Assembly: GCA_026182355.1 (NCBI GenBank)
Contig: JAPFBL010000104.1
Location: 1,605,501 to 1,669,500, forward strand
From: Hermatobates lingyangjiaoensis
Lineage: Eukaryota; Arthropoda; Insecta; Hemiptera; Hermatobatidae
DNA: 64,000 bases
Reading direction: 5' to 3'
Part shown: piece by piece, positions 12,201-23,010 of the stretch
Position numbering within the stretch: position 1 is the stretch's first letter
How the letters are laid out: each line of letters opens with the position of its first letter
Program-made: the position numbers and the translations under genes
The notes under the pieces: model-generated
What the model was told of the DNA's origin: nothing
What the model saw: only the letters and a program-made list of their open reading frames with translations
Databases searched by the model: none

Positions 12201-13592
12201 ATTTTGAAGTCTCCTACTCCATAAATAGGTATAAATAAGAAAACCCTTGGGACATTACAGCATTTGCTGTTTAAAAAATTTCATCTTCCACATTTCAGTT
12301 TTAAACTGAGCATATTCTCAGATTAAATTGCGGAGAAAAATTTTAGAAAGATTTCTTTTGAAAAAATATTATTACTTCGATACAAGTTTATTGAATATTA
12401 AAATAAAAGGGCTTGAATTGCTAAAAGTGGTACTAATTATCCAGTTCACTTGCTATTGGGAATTAATGTGATAGGTCTGCGCTTAAAGGAAAAAATAGTG
12501 TGTATTTGTACTGATCTGGCAACCTTTAAATTTGTGTAGAATGAGTTGTGATTGTTACTACAATTAACACATTTTTTAAACATATTAAAGGATATAAAAA
12601 TCATGAAATACCTAATCTAATAGAATTACACATGGTAAGAATTTAGTATGCCTTTAATAACAATATCAAAACAGGCATCACATTTCGATTAAACTTAATG
12701 AATCTATTAAGTTTGACTCTGAGAAAGGCATATTTATTGTATATTTGTAGTTACAGACGCATGAACCGATTTCTGACAATTAAGATACTACTGAAACTAG
12801 ACTTAATCAAAAACTATATAGAATCAATATGATAACACACTATGATGAAGTATTTATTCTGAGGGAAAGAGAAAATACAATTGATGAGGAACCGGACTCT
12901 CAAGTTTATTCTTTACTAATTATATGTTTCAAACCCTCTGTTTTTAAAGCACATAAAATAACGATAATCTAGTTTTTTGATATGAAAGTTTAGCAATTGG
13001 GCTGTAATGAATGTTTAACAATAGGTCCCAATTTGATTAAGTTTAAAATAAACTCAGTCGTTAGGAAGTGTCATAAATATGATCTGGAGCAAACCGAATT
13101 ACACGATGTACTTAAATTTCATTTGGAATGAGAGTGACACTTATTAACTGATATGTAAAGAACAGTAATTATTAAGGTGACTTCTTAAACAAATTGTTAA
13201 TCATTCAGTCAGTAAACAACTCTTAGAGAATGACTTACAATAGTATAATAAAATAGAATATCAGTTAATTGGTAAATTATCAACTGATTATTAATTGGTA
13301 ATAAAAATTATTGGTAATTTTTTGACAGAGAAAAAAACAGCTGATGTTATGTTAAGTACTGCCCTCTCTTTGAACCATACCGTTTAATTTGTTGGATTCC
13401 TCGTTTTGCAGTTGAGAGAAAGTCTGAAAGCAATTTGAATTTAATTGAAAAACACAGTTCTGATGTCTATAGTGTGTCTTTGGGTGTGAGTGTGTGTGTC
13501 TTATATAACCTATTTTGAACAATAAAACAATTAGACACTTAAAAAATATATACAATTAGATACAATCATAACTCTGGTGAAGTATCAGTTCG
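9225..13592. other. AT-rich intronic sequence, no gene recognised
   Basis: No supported exon, RNA gene or named element seen. A pyrimidine-rich block lies at 10440-10950, which accounts for the short frames at 10346-10746. A short run of TTGGTAATAAAAATTATTGG repeats lies near 13275-13320. All of this falls inside the 28-kb intron of the antiporter gene. Confidence 0.45.
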
Positions 13593-13693
13593 ACTCTAAT
13601 GACGACCGCTTGTTTTGGTTGAAATGTGTTACTCATTTTCCTGATTTTCTTGTTGTGGTTTATTTCACATGTTTATTGTGGAATCGTTTAAGA
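13593..13693 (+). mobile_element. PLE family D terminal fragment, split by a hAT insertion
   Basis: Reads GACTCTAATGACGACCGCTT, GGTTGAAA, TTGTGGTTTATTTCACATGT and TTATTGTGGAATCGTTT, in the order of family D ends elsewhere. It is broken at 13693 by the hAT element; on the far side (16230) the sequence continues as TATATAG, the expected family D boundary. Confidence 0.65.
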
Positions 13694-16221
13694 CAGGCAT
13701 GGGCAACTTTTTGTCACCTGCGGGCCGCACTTTACTATTTTCGAGTGGGCGAGGGCCGTATGATGATACACATATGCAAGAAATATTACTTTTCCATACA
13801 TACTTTTTTTTCAGTTGTTTTTATTTGTTTTACTGTCGCAGACCTGATTTTCTTTTTCTTTCCATTATTTTACTTTCTTTATTTCTTTATAAATGTTCAA
13901 ATGACATTTATTATTTCCTATTGATAAAAATTATACTAGTATAAATAAATATAATTTGAAATGTTGATGTAAAAAAAAGAAACATGAAAATTTCTTTGAT
14001 ATTTTATTAAAGAACATATGATTACTGAACATCTGTATTAATGAGATTTCTATACATTCACATTCTTCACCAGATTTTCAATATCAGGTAGGATTTCAGA
14101 TGTTGCTGCTCTTAAACTAAGCTGCAAATGTTCATTAGTAAGTCTTGATTTAGTTTTCGATTTGACATGTTTCATTCTAGAAAATAACTGTTCACATAAA
14201 TAGGTACTAACAAAAATAGAAATATAATTTCTTGCTTGTTTCAGTATCTGCAGATACTCTTCCCTCGGCAACAGCTTATAAAACTCCAGTAGAGATGTCT
14301 CTTTGAATCTTTGGTGAAGATTGTTATCTCCTTGTAGCTCAAGTAATTCCATCTGCAAATTTTCAGGAACAGATTCAACATCTACTTCAAATGGTGAAGA
14401 AAGCATTTTGAAATAAAAATCTTGGTGATTAAAATCTTGGAATCTGTCAGAAAATGTCATCTTCAGTGACTGGAGCTCATTTGCAAAGGGAGAGAAATCT
14501 GCTTGTCTATGCTGTGCCAATGTCGGAAAGTGGAAAACATTTCCATTTCTTAGTTGTCTCTCCCATAGCTGAATTTTAGTTTGAAACACTTTGATATGTT
14601 TATACATATCATGAACAAGGGATTGACCCTTGCCCTGCAATTTCAAATTTAATTCATTTAGATGGGATGTAAGGTCCACAAGGAAACCTAAATCACGGAC
14701 CCAGTCTTCATTTTTAAGTTCCGAAACAGACTTTCCTTTCATTTCCATGAATACAAAAATTTCTTCCCTGAGCTCATAAAATTGCTTCAACATTTTACCC
14801 TTACTTATCCATCGTACTTCACAATAATAGGCAAGGTTACCATACTCTGCATCCATATCGTCTAAGAATTCTTTGAATTGTCGATGATTTAGGGCCCTGG
14901 ATTTTATGAAGTTGACACAACAGTGGACATGATATTTGAAAATTTCACAGACTTTGCACATAAATTCTGTTGATGGATCATACAGTGAAATGCAATAAAG
15001 CTGCTGGATTCCCTGTGCATCGAAATCTCTGCTTTCATTTTTGAAACAAATCCATTTTTACTTCCAACCATGGAGTAACTATGAAGTTTGTCAATTGAAA
15101 GATTGAATTTTTTCATTAAATTTTTCACTTCATGTAAAATATCATCGCTTGTTGTGGTTCCTTTCATTGATTTCAATCCAAGCATTTCTTCTGTTACATT
15201 AAGATCAGAATCAACACCACGCACAAACACTGCAAGCTGAGCTATATCAGTTACATCAGTACTCTCGTCTATGGCTAAAGAAAAAGATTCGAATTTCAAG
15301 CATAACTTCATTAGACTTGATTCTATATCAGATCCCAATTCTTCAATGCGCCTTGTCACAGTTCTTCGAGATAAACTGATATTTTCAAAGTCTTTCTTTT
15401 TTTCTGGACACACGATTTCAGATACAGCAAGCAAACATTCTTTTATAAATTCTCCATCACTGTAGGTTTTCGAATACTTAGCAATTTTTTCTGCAACAAT
15501 GTAACTGGCTTGCACAATATCATTACTCTTATTCTGTTTCTTAACAAAAAACGTTTTCTGTCCTATCAAGGCTTTTCTCAGTTTTTCAACTTTTTCTTCT
15601 CTTGGTCGATCAGTAAGATTGTGATATGAAGGATGTTTTGTCAAGTAATGTCTTTTCAAATTATACTCCTTCAATACACTAATTACATCTGAACAAACGA
15701 GGCACACTGGTTTCTCTTTCCATATCACAAAAAAATAGTCTATCGTCCACTTATCTTGAAACACACGACCTTCATCAGTTACCTTTCTTTTCTTCGACAT
15801 ACTTGAGGTTCAAATATTTCAAAAAATGTATTCTTGGCTGTGTGGATACAAGGAGAACTATGCTCTTCGTGGGTAGATAGAAATGGAATGAATGACAATA
15901 ATGATTTGCTCCATTTTATATGGAAACACAAGACAAAAAGTGAAAGCATACGGACTAATCCCCAGTAAATCTCCAAACTGACCGGCAGACTATTAACTCG
16001 GATTAAGATTCTGGTTAAAAGGGGGGTAAGATAAATACCTTTTCCCAGTGGGATTTCCGCGGTTAAATTGATTTTCCAGGCCTGATAATCCCCTTGGGAT
16101 AACCTTCGACTGAGAAAGGAATTTTGAAGACGAAGGCTGGGCATTTACTAATTTGAGTTTTTTGTTTTTTGTTCTTTAAGAAACCTAAAAAGCTCCGCGG
16201 GCCGCAGGTTGCCCATGCCTG
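13694..16221 (-). mobile_element. hAT DNA transposon, complete ends, inactive
   Basis: The terminal inverted repeats begin CAGGCATGGGCAAC at 13694 and end GTTGCCCATGCCTG at 16221; GCGGGCCGC lies just inside both. An exact 8-bp target duplication GTTTAAGA flanks it (13686-13693 and 16222-16229), the size typical of hAT elements. Total length 2528 bp. It contains one transposase gene on the minus strand with a frameshift. It sits inside a PLE terminus, so it is younger than that PLE copy. Confidence 0.92.
14050..15800 (-). pseudogene. hAT transposase (BED-finger, GTF2IRD2/ZBED5-like), frameshifted
   Basis: Starts at ATG 15800 (MSKKRKVTDEG). N-terminal part of 298 codons: a BED-like zinc finger with C33, C36, H51 and H56, then the first catalytic Asp in LAIDESTDVTD (D178). 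The second part is in another frame, down to 14050, and holds the EVRW block (GKMLKQFYELREE follows) and a C-terminal dimerisation domain with STYLCEQLFSRM and SRLTNEHL. The frames switch around 14905-14930, where one indel breaks the gene. The motif around the second catalytic Asp, normally T-D-G-A-P-x-M-V-G, reads HSYSMVG (residues 240-246, near 15075), so the Asp appears deleted. The two lesions make the copy inactive. Similar proteins are widespread in animals as domesticated or repetitive genes. Confidence 0.85.
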
Positions 16222-16229
16222 GTTTAAGA

Positions 16230-16375
16230 TATATAGAAACCTCCCTTGCTTTCACAGAAATTTACATCTTTCTACATGATGACGAGGCAGTCGAAATATA
16301 GTAGTGGTTTTCATAATCTGTTTTATGTGTGATCCATTTGTGATCTTAGCTTATTTATTTCTTGATATATATAAA
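16230..16375 (+). mobile_element. PLE family A terminal unit
   Basis: Contains CTACATGATGACGAGGCAGT and CGAAATATAGTAGTGG (16274-16310), the family A terminal motif on the plus strand, and ends near a short TATATATA run (16366). It begins immediately after the hAT element and the end of the family D unit. Confidence 0.65.
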
Positions 16376-16440
16376 GTCCTAACTACAAGTAGAAAGGAAA
16401 GCAATATAATTAAATGCTCTGAGGCCTTTTGCTTTGTCAT

Positions 16441-16995
16441 AAGAGAGCAAACAAAGTAAAAAAAATCTGGAGTGGCCTACACTCTACTTTACTATAAGTA
16501 ACTCAATGTCAAATTTCTTGAGTATATAAAACATAACGTATCATTTAAGCATAACGTAAACATCTAAATGGGATATAATTATTAGCATTGCATTCGTGAG
16601 GTAGTACAGATAGTGATTGAAGGACATATCAATTTATAAACTTAATTTTGTACATCACAAATAATTTATTATTTGCAAATAATTTCATTAGTATGACTAC
16701 AGCAGTAATAACATTTTTGAAAAACCAATGTGAACATTTCTTGAAACGAAATATTATCCTACAAGAGAACATGGTATTGTTCAAATAGCCAGAGATTTCT
16801 TACATTGTTTACTGACATCCTTCTACATTGAATATTAATGTAAAATTTTCAAATTTGAAACAGTAAAATACCCTTTTTGTCTCTGAAAAACATCTTAAAC
16901 AGCGAAGAAAATGTTGTTTTAAGGTGATTTGTTAATTAAAGATGTACATTGTAATGTAATTACAGTTATTAATCTCTAAACGAAAGATTTATATT
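16441..16995 (+). repeat. Interspersed repeat R2, copy 1
   Basis: About 550 bp, clearly homologous to 62820-63400 in reverse orientation: shared blocks include AAAAAATCTGGAGTGG, ACTTTACTATAAGTAA, TTTAAGCATAACGTAAACAT, GATAGTGATTGAAGGACATA and AATCTCTAAACGAAAGATTT. No coding frame. Both copies start with the same CTGGAGTG..CTACACTC block and a palindromic ACTTTACTATAAGTAA motif, as in a MITE-like or other non-autonomous family. Confidence 0.75.
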
Positions 16996-17339
16996 TTGAA
17001 TTATCTTTTACATTTTTTGGTTTTTAAGAGAATTATTTAGGGAATTTTATGGCTTCTTAGTATTTAATAAGATCATTTTCCTTCCCCTTTGTCAAATAAC
17101 ATATATACGAATTTTTTTTAAATGAGTGTTATCATTTACCTGCACAATATTTTCCTCTTACTCTCTTATAAGTCAATAATATATTTTCATTTTCCATTAG
17201 AAACATCAATTTTATCTCAGTGGATTCGCTCAAAAATTTCTAAGTCAATATAAACAATGTAAAAAAATACAAAAAATTCGACAAGTATAGCAGGTGATCT
17301 CTTAGTCTAGGATAAACAAAGAGTTTTTATATCGTTATT

Positions 17340-17530
17340 GCTCTTTCCCGTAATGAAACTTCATGCATTTTTTTTTATGAATTGCTAATTTTTTGTTCCA
17401 TTTTTGGCAAATTTTCATTACTTTCTAACGAGCCGTTTAGCGTCAAAAAATATTTTCTGAAAACAAATCGTACTGAAAACGCCCGTTACCGAATGTAATT
17501 TTGGAAAAAAATATCTCAACTCATTTCCAT
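17340..17530 (+). repeat. Interspersed repeat R3, copy 1
   Basis: Shares TTTAGCGTCAAAAAATATTT, CTGAAAAC and AACGCCCGTT-like blocks with 61020-61180. It lies close to R2 in both places, so R2 and R3 may be parts of one longer element. Confidence 0.5.
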
Positions 17531-18150
17531 ATAATGTTCTATTTATAGGCATAGTTTCATTCTTGTCCGTCAAACAGTATGGCTTGTATCGCTCTCACAA
17601 GGTTTGAGATTGAATTATAAGTCAAAATTTACATTTTATTGAAAAAAAAAATATTTCCTGTTGATTTAAAATTTGAATATATTTTTGTTTGTTTCAAAAC
17701 CTAAAATAATGTCAAAATTTCAAAATCAAGGTTATATTTAAAGAAATAAATGTTTTAAAAAACGGTTTTTTTAAAAAAATGACTTTACATGAAAATTTTG
17801 AAACAATAGGGTTTCTTTTATACCCATTTTTTTAAAATTCTTATCCATAAAATTTATATTAACATGTGCTAAACCCCGCACCCACCCCACCCCACCCCCA
17901 CCACCCCAACCACCAAAGCTCATCGTAAAACTTCTCGACTTTGGGACCTCAAAACTTAATTCCTCTCTCAGTCAATTTTTTACGAACAACTTTCAATATG
18001 TAATGGAAGAAACTAAATTTCTGGGGTTTGTTAAAATTTTAATAAATAAGTTTACATGAATTATATATATTAATATTAATAATATAATATTGCGTACATA
18101 AAATATAATATATACAATTCAATTTAAAACAGAAGCATTTCTTGCGGGTT
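17531..18150. other. No gene; contains a C-rich tract
   Basis: AT-rich sequence with a strongly strand-biased C tract at 17874-17913 (runs of three to five C separated by A). Its complement has at least five G-runs. No exon or element recognised. Confidence 0.5.
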
Positions 18151-18300
18151 CAATCAATCAAACTCATAAAGATAACACTTAGACAACACTATTAAAACTC
18201 ACTTTGATATTTCGACGAATCGTTATCAGAAGAGGAGATATGACCCGCTTGAGGAGCGAACCACACACAAGAGTCCCTTTCATTTCTAAACCGTACTTTA
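18151..18300 (-). mobile_element. PLE family E-like terminal unit, diverged
   Basis: The minus strand reads CTGATAACGATTCGTCGAAA then TATCAAAGTGAGTTTTAATA (18226-18190), corresponding to CGATGACGACGGATGTCGAAA and TATCGAAGTGAGTTCTGTAG in family E. Followed by a conserved-looking block GTGTGTGGTTCGCTCCTCAA. No endonuclease part found. Confidence 0.6.
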
Positions 18301-21300
18301 GATGTTAATTTTATTTCACCTGTTATTGTGAAATCTTGTTTAACACATATAGATTTTATTAAAGAAATATTTATATCATTCATTTAAATAGTAATACTGT
18401 GAAGTCTTTAGAATTTCATGCATTAAGAGTTAATGAACGAAAACATTTGAATGTAAAGCTTACAGTGTTGTATTTGACAGATATCATTGCTTACTTCTGT
18501 GGATAACATCCAGTATAATTGCCTTTGTCAATAGTTATTAGTACTAATTTGCAATGGCTTTCTTGAAGCATGTGACTCTATGAATGGAGAAATACTGATA
18601 TAATATATTCCGCTTGATATTTGTAGGTGGATTGGAATCATATGTCTTTTGTGTGTGATGAATGGAAATTCAAAGAGTGGATGGTGAGCAAATGTTTGGT
18701 TTGGGCGGCGTGAAATCTTGAACAGTTCCCCCCAATGATCACTCCGATGTCACTGAGACGTTTGGGCTGACAGCTTCCAATGACTGAATGGCTTCCACTA
18801 GAAGCCCTCTTTTCATCAATCGCATTTCACACATTCTCCAGAATTGATGACTTCGTCTTTCACTTCCTTATAGGAATTAGATATTACGTTTTACTTAAAC
18901 TTAAGCCATTTATGTCTTTCTTAAAAGATCATATCTAAAAATCTATTTAAATTGATTTAACTGTTTAAGTTATGAATAGATTGAGAATTTATTAATACGA
19001 CATAATTACTAAACACTTAAAATATACTCTTTTTGATCATTTTGAATGTCAAATTCATAATCAAAATCTTACAATATCAACAACTGGTTGAAGACATATT
19101 GCTCTTGAAGAACATTAAGATCACATTTAGATCTACATATAATAAAAAACATCTGACTTGGCTAAATAAAACTAGTTTATAAAAAATATTCCTATTGCTG
19201 TAAACATGAAACCTATATAATTCATTTGGACAGCTAAGAGCTAGAGTACAAATTAATCGCATTTCAACTTCTTGATCAGAGAACTGAAAAACCTGTTTTC
19301 TATATAAGGCAAGGGTTGAACATAACTAAATTCATTGCCTCTTAATAAGTGAACCACTTTTGAACGTTTGGTCACTTTTTTAAGGTGTTTAGCCAGAAAT
19401 GTGAAAAGGATTTTAACTTTCTAAAGTATTGCCTAATAATACAGGTTGCTGACAGCTACTAAGCCATCAGTTTTAAGATTACCATATTGGGCAAGAGAAC
19501 TGGGTCGTCCCTCTACGAAGAGGAGCTGCCAAGTTTCCCTAGTCTACCTGGCTAGCTCTCTCGTTTGGTTCCTCACCCAGCAAGGCTAGGCTCCCTAGGA
19601 ACTCACTTTGTGAGAGAAGCATCTTCTTGGGAGGTTGCCCACATAGCAACAAGAGAGTGCTAGACCCTAAACCATTAAATTGGGTAAGGTTTACCGATTG
19701 GCAGGTGGACTTGATTGTTGTTACTCACTCTGGATGTGAGCCCAGTCCCAGTGAAATGGGCACTTCTCTTTCGGAGGTTACGACCCAGGTTTCTTAACCA
19801 GTATTGTAGACCTAAAACCAAAGACCTAGAAGGTGTCTTCTAGACTTTATGAAAAAGTGCTTCATAAGACTTGGTGTTAGTGATTGTTAACGAGGGAAAA
19901 AACTAGCATTACTTTAAAAAAAGTGTCAAAAACCAATCAAACAAAATGTTTTGAAAGTCAGTTACCACGGCCTTATAATTCCCTAAATTCTGCATGAAAT
20001 GTGTAAAAAATGAAATAAAATTTGAATAATTGTGCATAGCTTGGAGTCAGATTTACTGTTAGTGACCTATTAACTGAAATAATATAATTTTATTTAATAT
20101 TATGATTGATAATAATATAATATCAGAATTTTGGACCTTTAAAATGAAAATGTAATTGACTTCTTTGCTTAAGACAATAGAGTCGCTTGGAAGGTATTTC
20201 TTTTGAGTGCGGTGACCCAGACATCGAGAGAAACACACAACAATATAAATTATTTAATTTCTTATTATTAAGTATAAAAACTGCTACTTTAGAATAGTAA
20301 ACAAGAGACAGAAAGAAAAAGTTAATTTATGGATTGTATGAAATGAATTAATTCAAACTGTTTGCAATATAGTCTGAAGTGTAATCAGAGCTTTTAAAAT
20401 TAATAATATTACTAAATTGTTACAGTCACTATTTGTGACGGTTTATGAAAATCATAACACGTAACTATTAATGTTGATAACAATATTAATTGAATAATGT
20501 TGGATTTCATAGAAGTATTACTAGCAAAATTAGGGTGATTTACATTCATTATTGTTATTGTAATTATTGAGTAAAATTCACTTCTACGAGGTCGCGCATA
20601 GTGAGCTCTGAAGTTTAAAAAGTTACAACCAAAAATTAAAGTAAATATTGGTGCAAATGAATAGTGGCAGTTTTTAATGAAAATTGTTTGTTTGTAATTT
20701 TTTAACAATAAAAACTTGTTTTTCGCGCGTTATTCTTATAAAATGGTATTAAATATAAATTATATGTTTTTAGAATGACCAAATAAGCAAGACAAAATTA
20801 GTAGCAGTTTTGATAGGCTTATTAACACAATCCTAAATCAAAAACTGGGTGGCAGTACTATACAAGAACTACGAATCCCAGCATTCGTTTTAATTTAACT
20901 TGGCATGTTGGCTTACAGGTTAAACCCTTGAGATCAGGCCGTTTTCTTTCTCACTATATTAATGCGTTTTTCCATTTAGGTTTTAGTACTATGTTTTTTA
21001 AGTATTATAATAACAAAATTTTACAGCAAACACGTAACATAAAAATCAACATCCAAACAGGAGAAAGAAAATTAAAAATGTAGCTAAAGTCTTTCAATAA
21101 AACAAGTGTCCTCTATCAGGTCTCACTCACAGTGTATGAGTCACAGTCGTCTACTATTAGTCATACTCTGACAAAGGCTACATGCTGTAATAGAAATGTT
21201 TTAGTCATACTTCTAATACACTTACTGTTGTTTAAACTTTTTTATTTCACGTGTTTGGTGTGTAATTTTTTATTATATTACATATAAAACGTAGTGCAAG

Positions 21301-21450
21301 AACCTAAGTCCAAAAGCAGTAGTATAATAATACGTTTTAATACATTGAATACATGCATGTTGTTGGTACCAACAGATGTAAGAACATTTTATATTAAATA
21401 ATGATTGATTAGTGTCTGTCTATTTGGTATAAAGCTCCCTTAGGTTTTAG
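18301..21450. other. No gene; one GC-richer patch
   Basis: Mostly AT-rich. 19490-19880 is distinctly GC-richer than its surroundings, with several small hairpins (for example CCTCTACGAAGAGG), and may be an unrecognised repeat. 18700-18860 is a second, smaller GC-richer patch. Neither gives a convincing translation. Short frames at 18192, 19077 and 20412 are unsupported. Confidence 0.4.
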
Positions 21451-21479
21451 AGGTAGGTTAGGTTAGGTTAGGTTAGGTT
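21451..21479 (+). repeat. Interstitial (TTAGG)n tract
   Basis: Five-base periodicity GGTTA, about five units in a row. TTAGG is the ancestral arthropod telomere repeat; similar short internal tracts are common in arthropod repeats. It is the main hint about taxon in the non-coding sequence. Confidence 0.7.
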
Positions 21480-22810
21480 CCAGTGGTAGTCGCACAAGGG
21501 AACACATATAGACCGAATATCGACTAATATGTGATATTCTAACTCCTAACTTTAAATTCTAATTAGAATTTCAATTCTAATTCTAACTCTACATTAGGAG
21601 TCGTCAATTTTGCCTAATTTAAAATTAATTTTGAGTACCGTTCTTTATCGAGTAGCTGTCATCGTACTGAACAATGGCTGAACGTCCTCTCAGAGAGACG
21701 ACAGGCTTAGATTTATACACATCGTCCCATGTGAATAAATCGAGGACCAGAGTGGGTGTTGAACCACAGAAGCACTAGTCCTCAGGCGTACACGTTGTCA
21801 ACTGGTCCCTATGTTATAGAGATAGACTGCAACAACCACATATATTACGAATCTAAATAAACCAGGCTACTTGCTTAACATATATTTCATACAAATATAC
21901 CTATGAGGAATGTATTGCCTACTATATTAGTTTAACGACAAGCAGAAGTGCTTTTACTGAACCAAATCTTGTACATCACTAACTAAATTGTGAAAAGCTT
22001 AACTTTATAAGATTTTGAGGATGTGTCTACATTTAAACAAGGAAAAATAAAAAGTTGTGAAGTATACAATAAAATGGAAAGCATATTACCTAGATTATAA
22101 TACCTCAATAAAAAAGATTTCATAAAAAATCTGTCATACGAAAACAATTAAACATTTATTCGCGACAACTATTTTGAGAGACTTTTTTTCTATAGGGTCA
22201 TTTTTTTTACTTTAAAATCGGTAAAAGTGTTAAATTTCTGTTTTTAGTTGGTTTATATCTTAATATTCATCTGTTAGTGATGCTAGTATTATTATTAAAT
22301 AATTTTACATTAATTCTTACAACTTTAAAGTTTTATCATTCTTATTTGTTTGAACTTGTCTCTAATGGTAAAATTCGTAACTGTAATGTAATAAATAGTA
22401 AGTTAAAAATATTCTTTTAATTTATATGCGTAAAAGCATACATTTATAGATATGAATGTTTTATTTTCTATGATGAATAAAAATTGATTTAATAATAAAT
22501 TTAATGTAATAGTTTAATTCTAAGAAATTGATATTAACTTAAATTTTATTGCAGATAATCTACAATATACAATCAACTAATAGTGATACTGTAATGTACA
22601 ACAAAAAAAAAACCATGAAATTAGTTATTATTATTGTTCTACTAGTTTATTATCAAGTCTGAGAAAAAAATAACAATTACTTCTTCTTTGCGTTCGTTGA
22701 TATTGACAGCATCTTCTCTGTAGTAAGTTATTGCTCATTAAAAATACGAATAATTTTTTGTTTATACTGAGAGAAAATGGTAATTGAAAGTCAATAAAAG
22801 AACTCTTTTA
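21480..22810. other. AT-rich intronic sequence, no gene recognised
   Basis: A block at 21660-21830 has a more balanced composition (GAACGTCCTCTCAGAGAGACG and following) but no readable protein or RNA gene. The rest is A/T-dominated. Confidence 0.4.
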
Positions 22811-22815
22811 TTTAA

Positions 22816-23010
22816 ACTTCGTGTTCATCAAGTAAACTTCCAATAAGAGCAGTGGAGGACAGGCGACTGTCGTAATAGAATCTCATTTTGACAGTCGTTT
22901 GTCCACTGCTCCTACTGGAAGTTTACTTGATGATGAACACGAAGTGTTTGAAACGCTTAGTTTAAATATAGTTTTCTTCCAGTATGAGTAAATACCACAC
23001 AAAAAAGGAT
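22816..23010. mobile_element. PLE family B terminal units, head-to-head palindrome
   Basis: Arms 22816-22871 and 22891-22944 are inverted copies reading CACGAAGT, GTAAACTTCC and CAGTGGA..ACAG.CGACTGT. The right arm on the plus strand carries TTGATGATGAACACGAAGTG and TTTGAAACG (22927-22955), with a clean AACAC-GAA-GTGTT hairpin. It continues with TCTTCCAGTATGAGTAAATA, as in the copy at 30766-30985. Confidence 0.75.

Noticed and set aside
15271..15465. 64-codon plus-strand frame
   Set aside because: Antisense shadow of the hAT transposase. 35818-36012, 37471-37653, 37895-38137 and 39372-39626 are likewise shadows of gag-pol.
15779..16144. 121-codon frame upstream of the hAT transposase
   Set aside because: Overlaps the transposase start in another frame and extends into the 5' non-coding part and right end of the element; no homology recognised.
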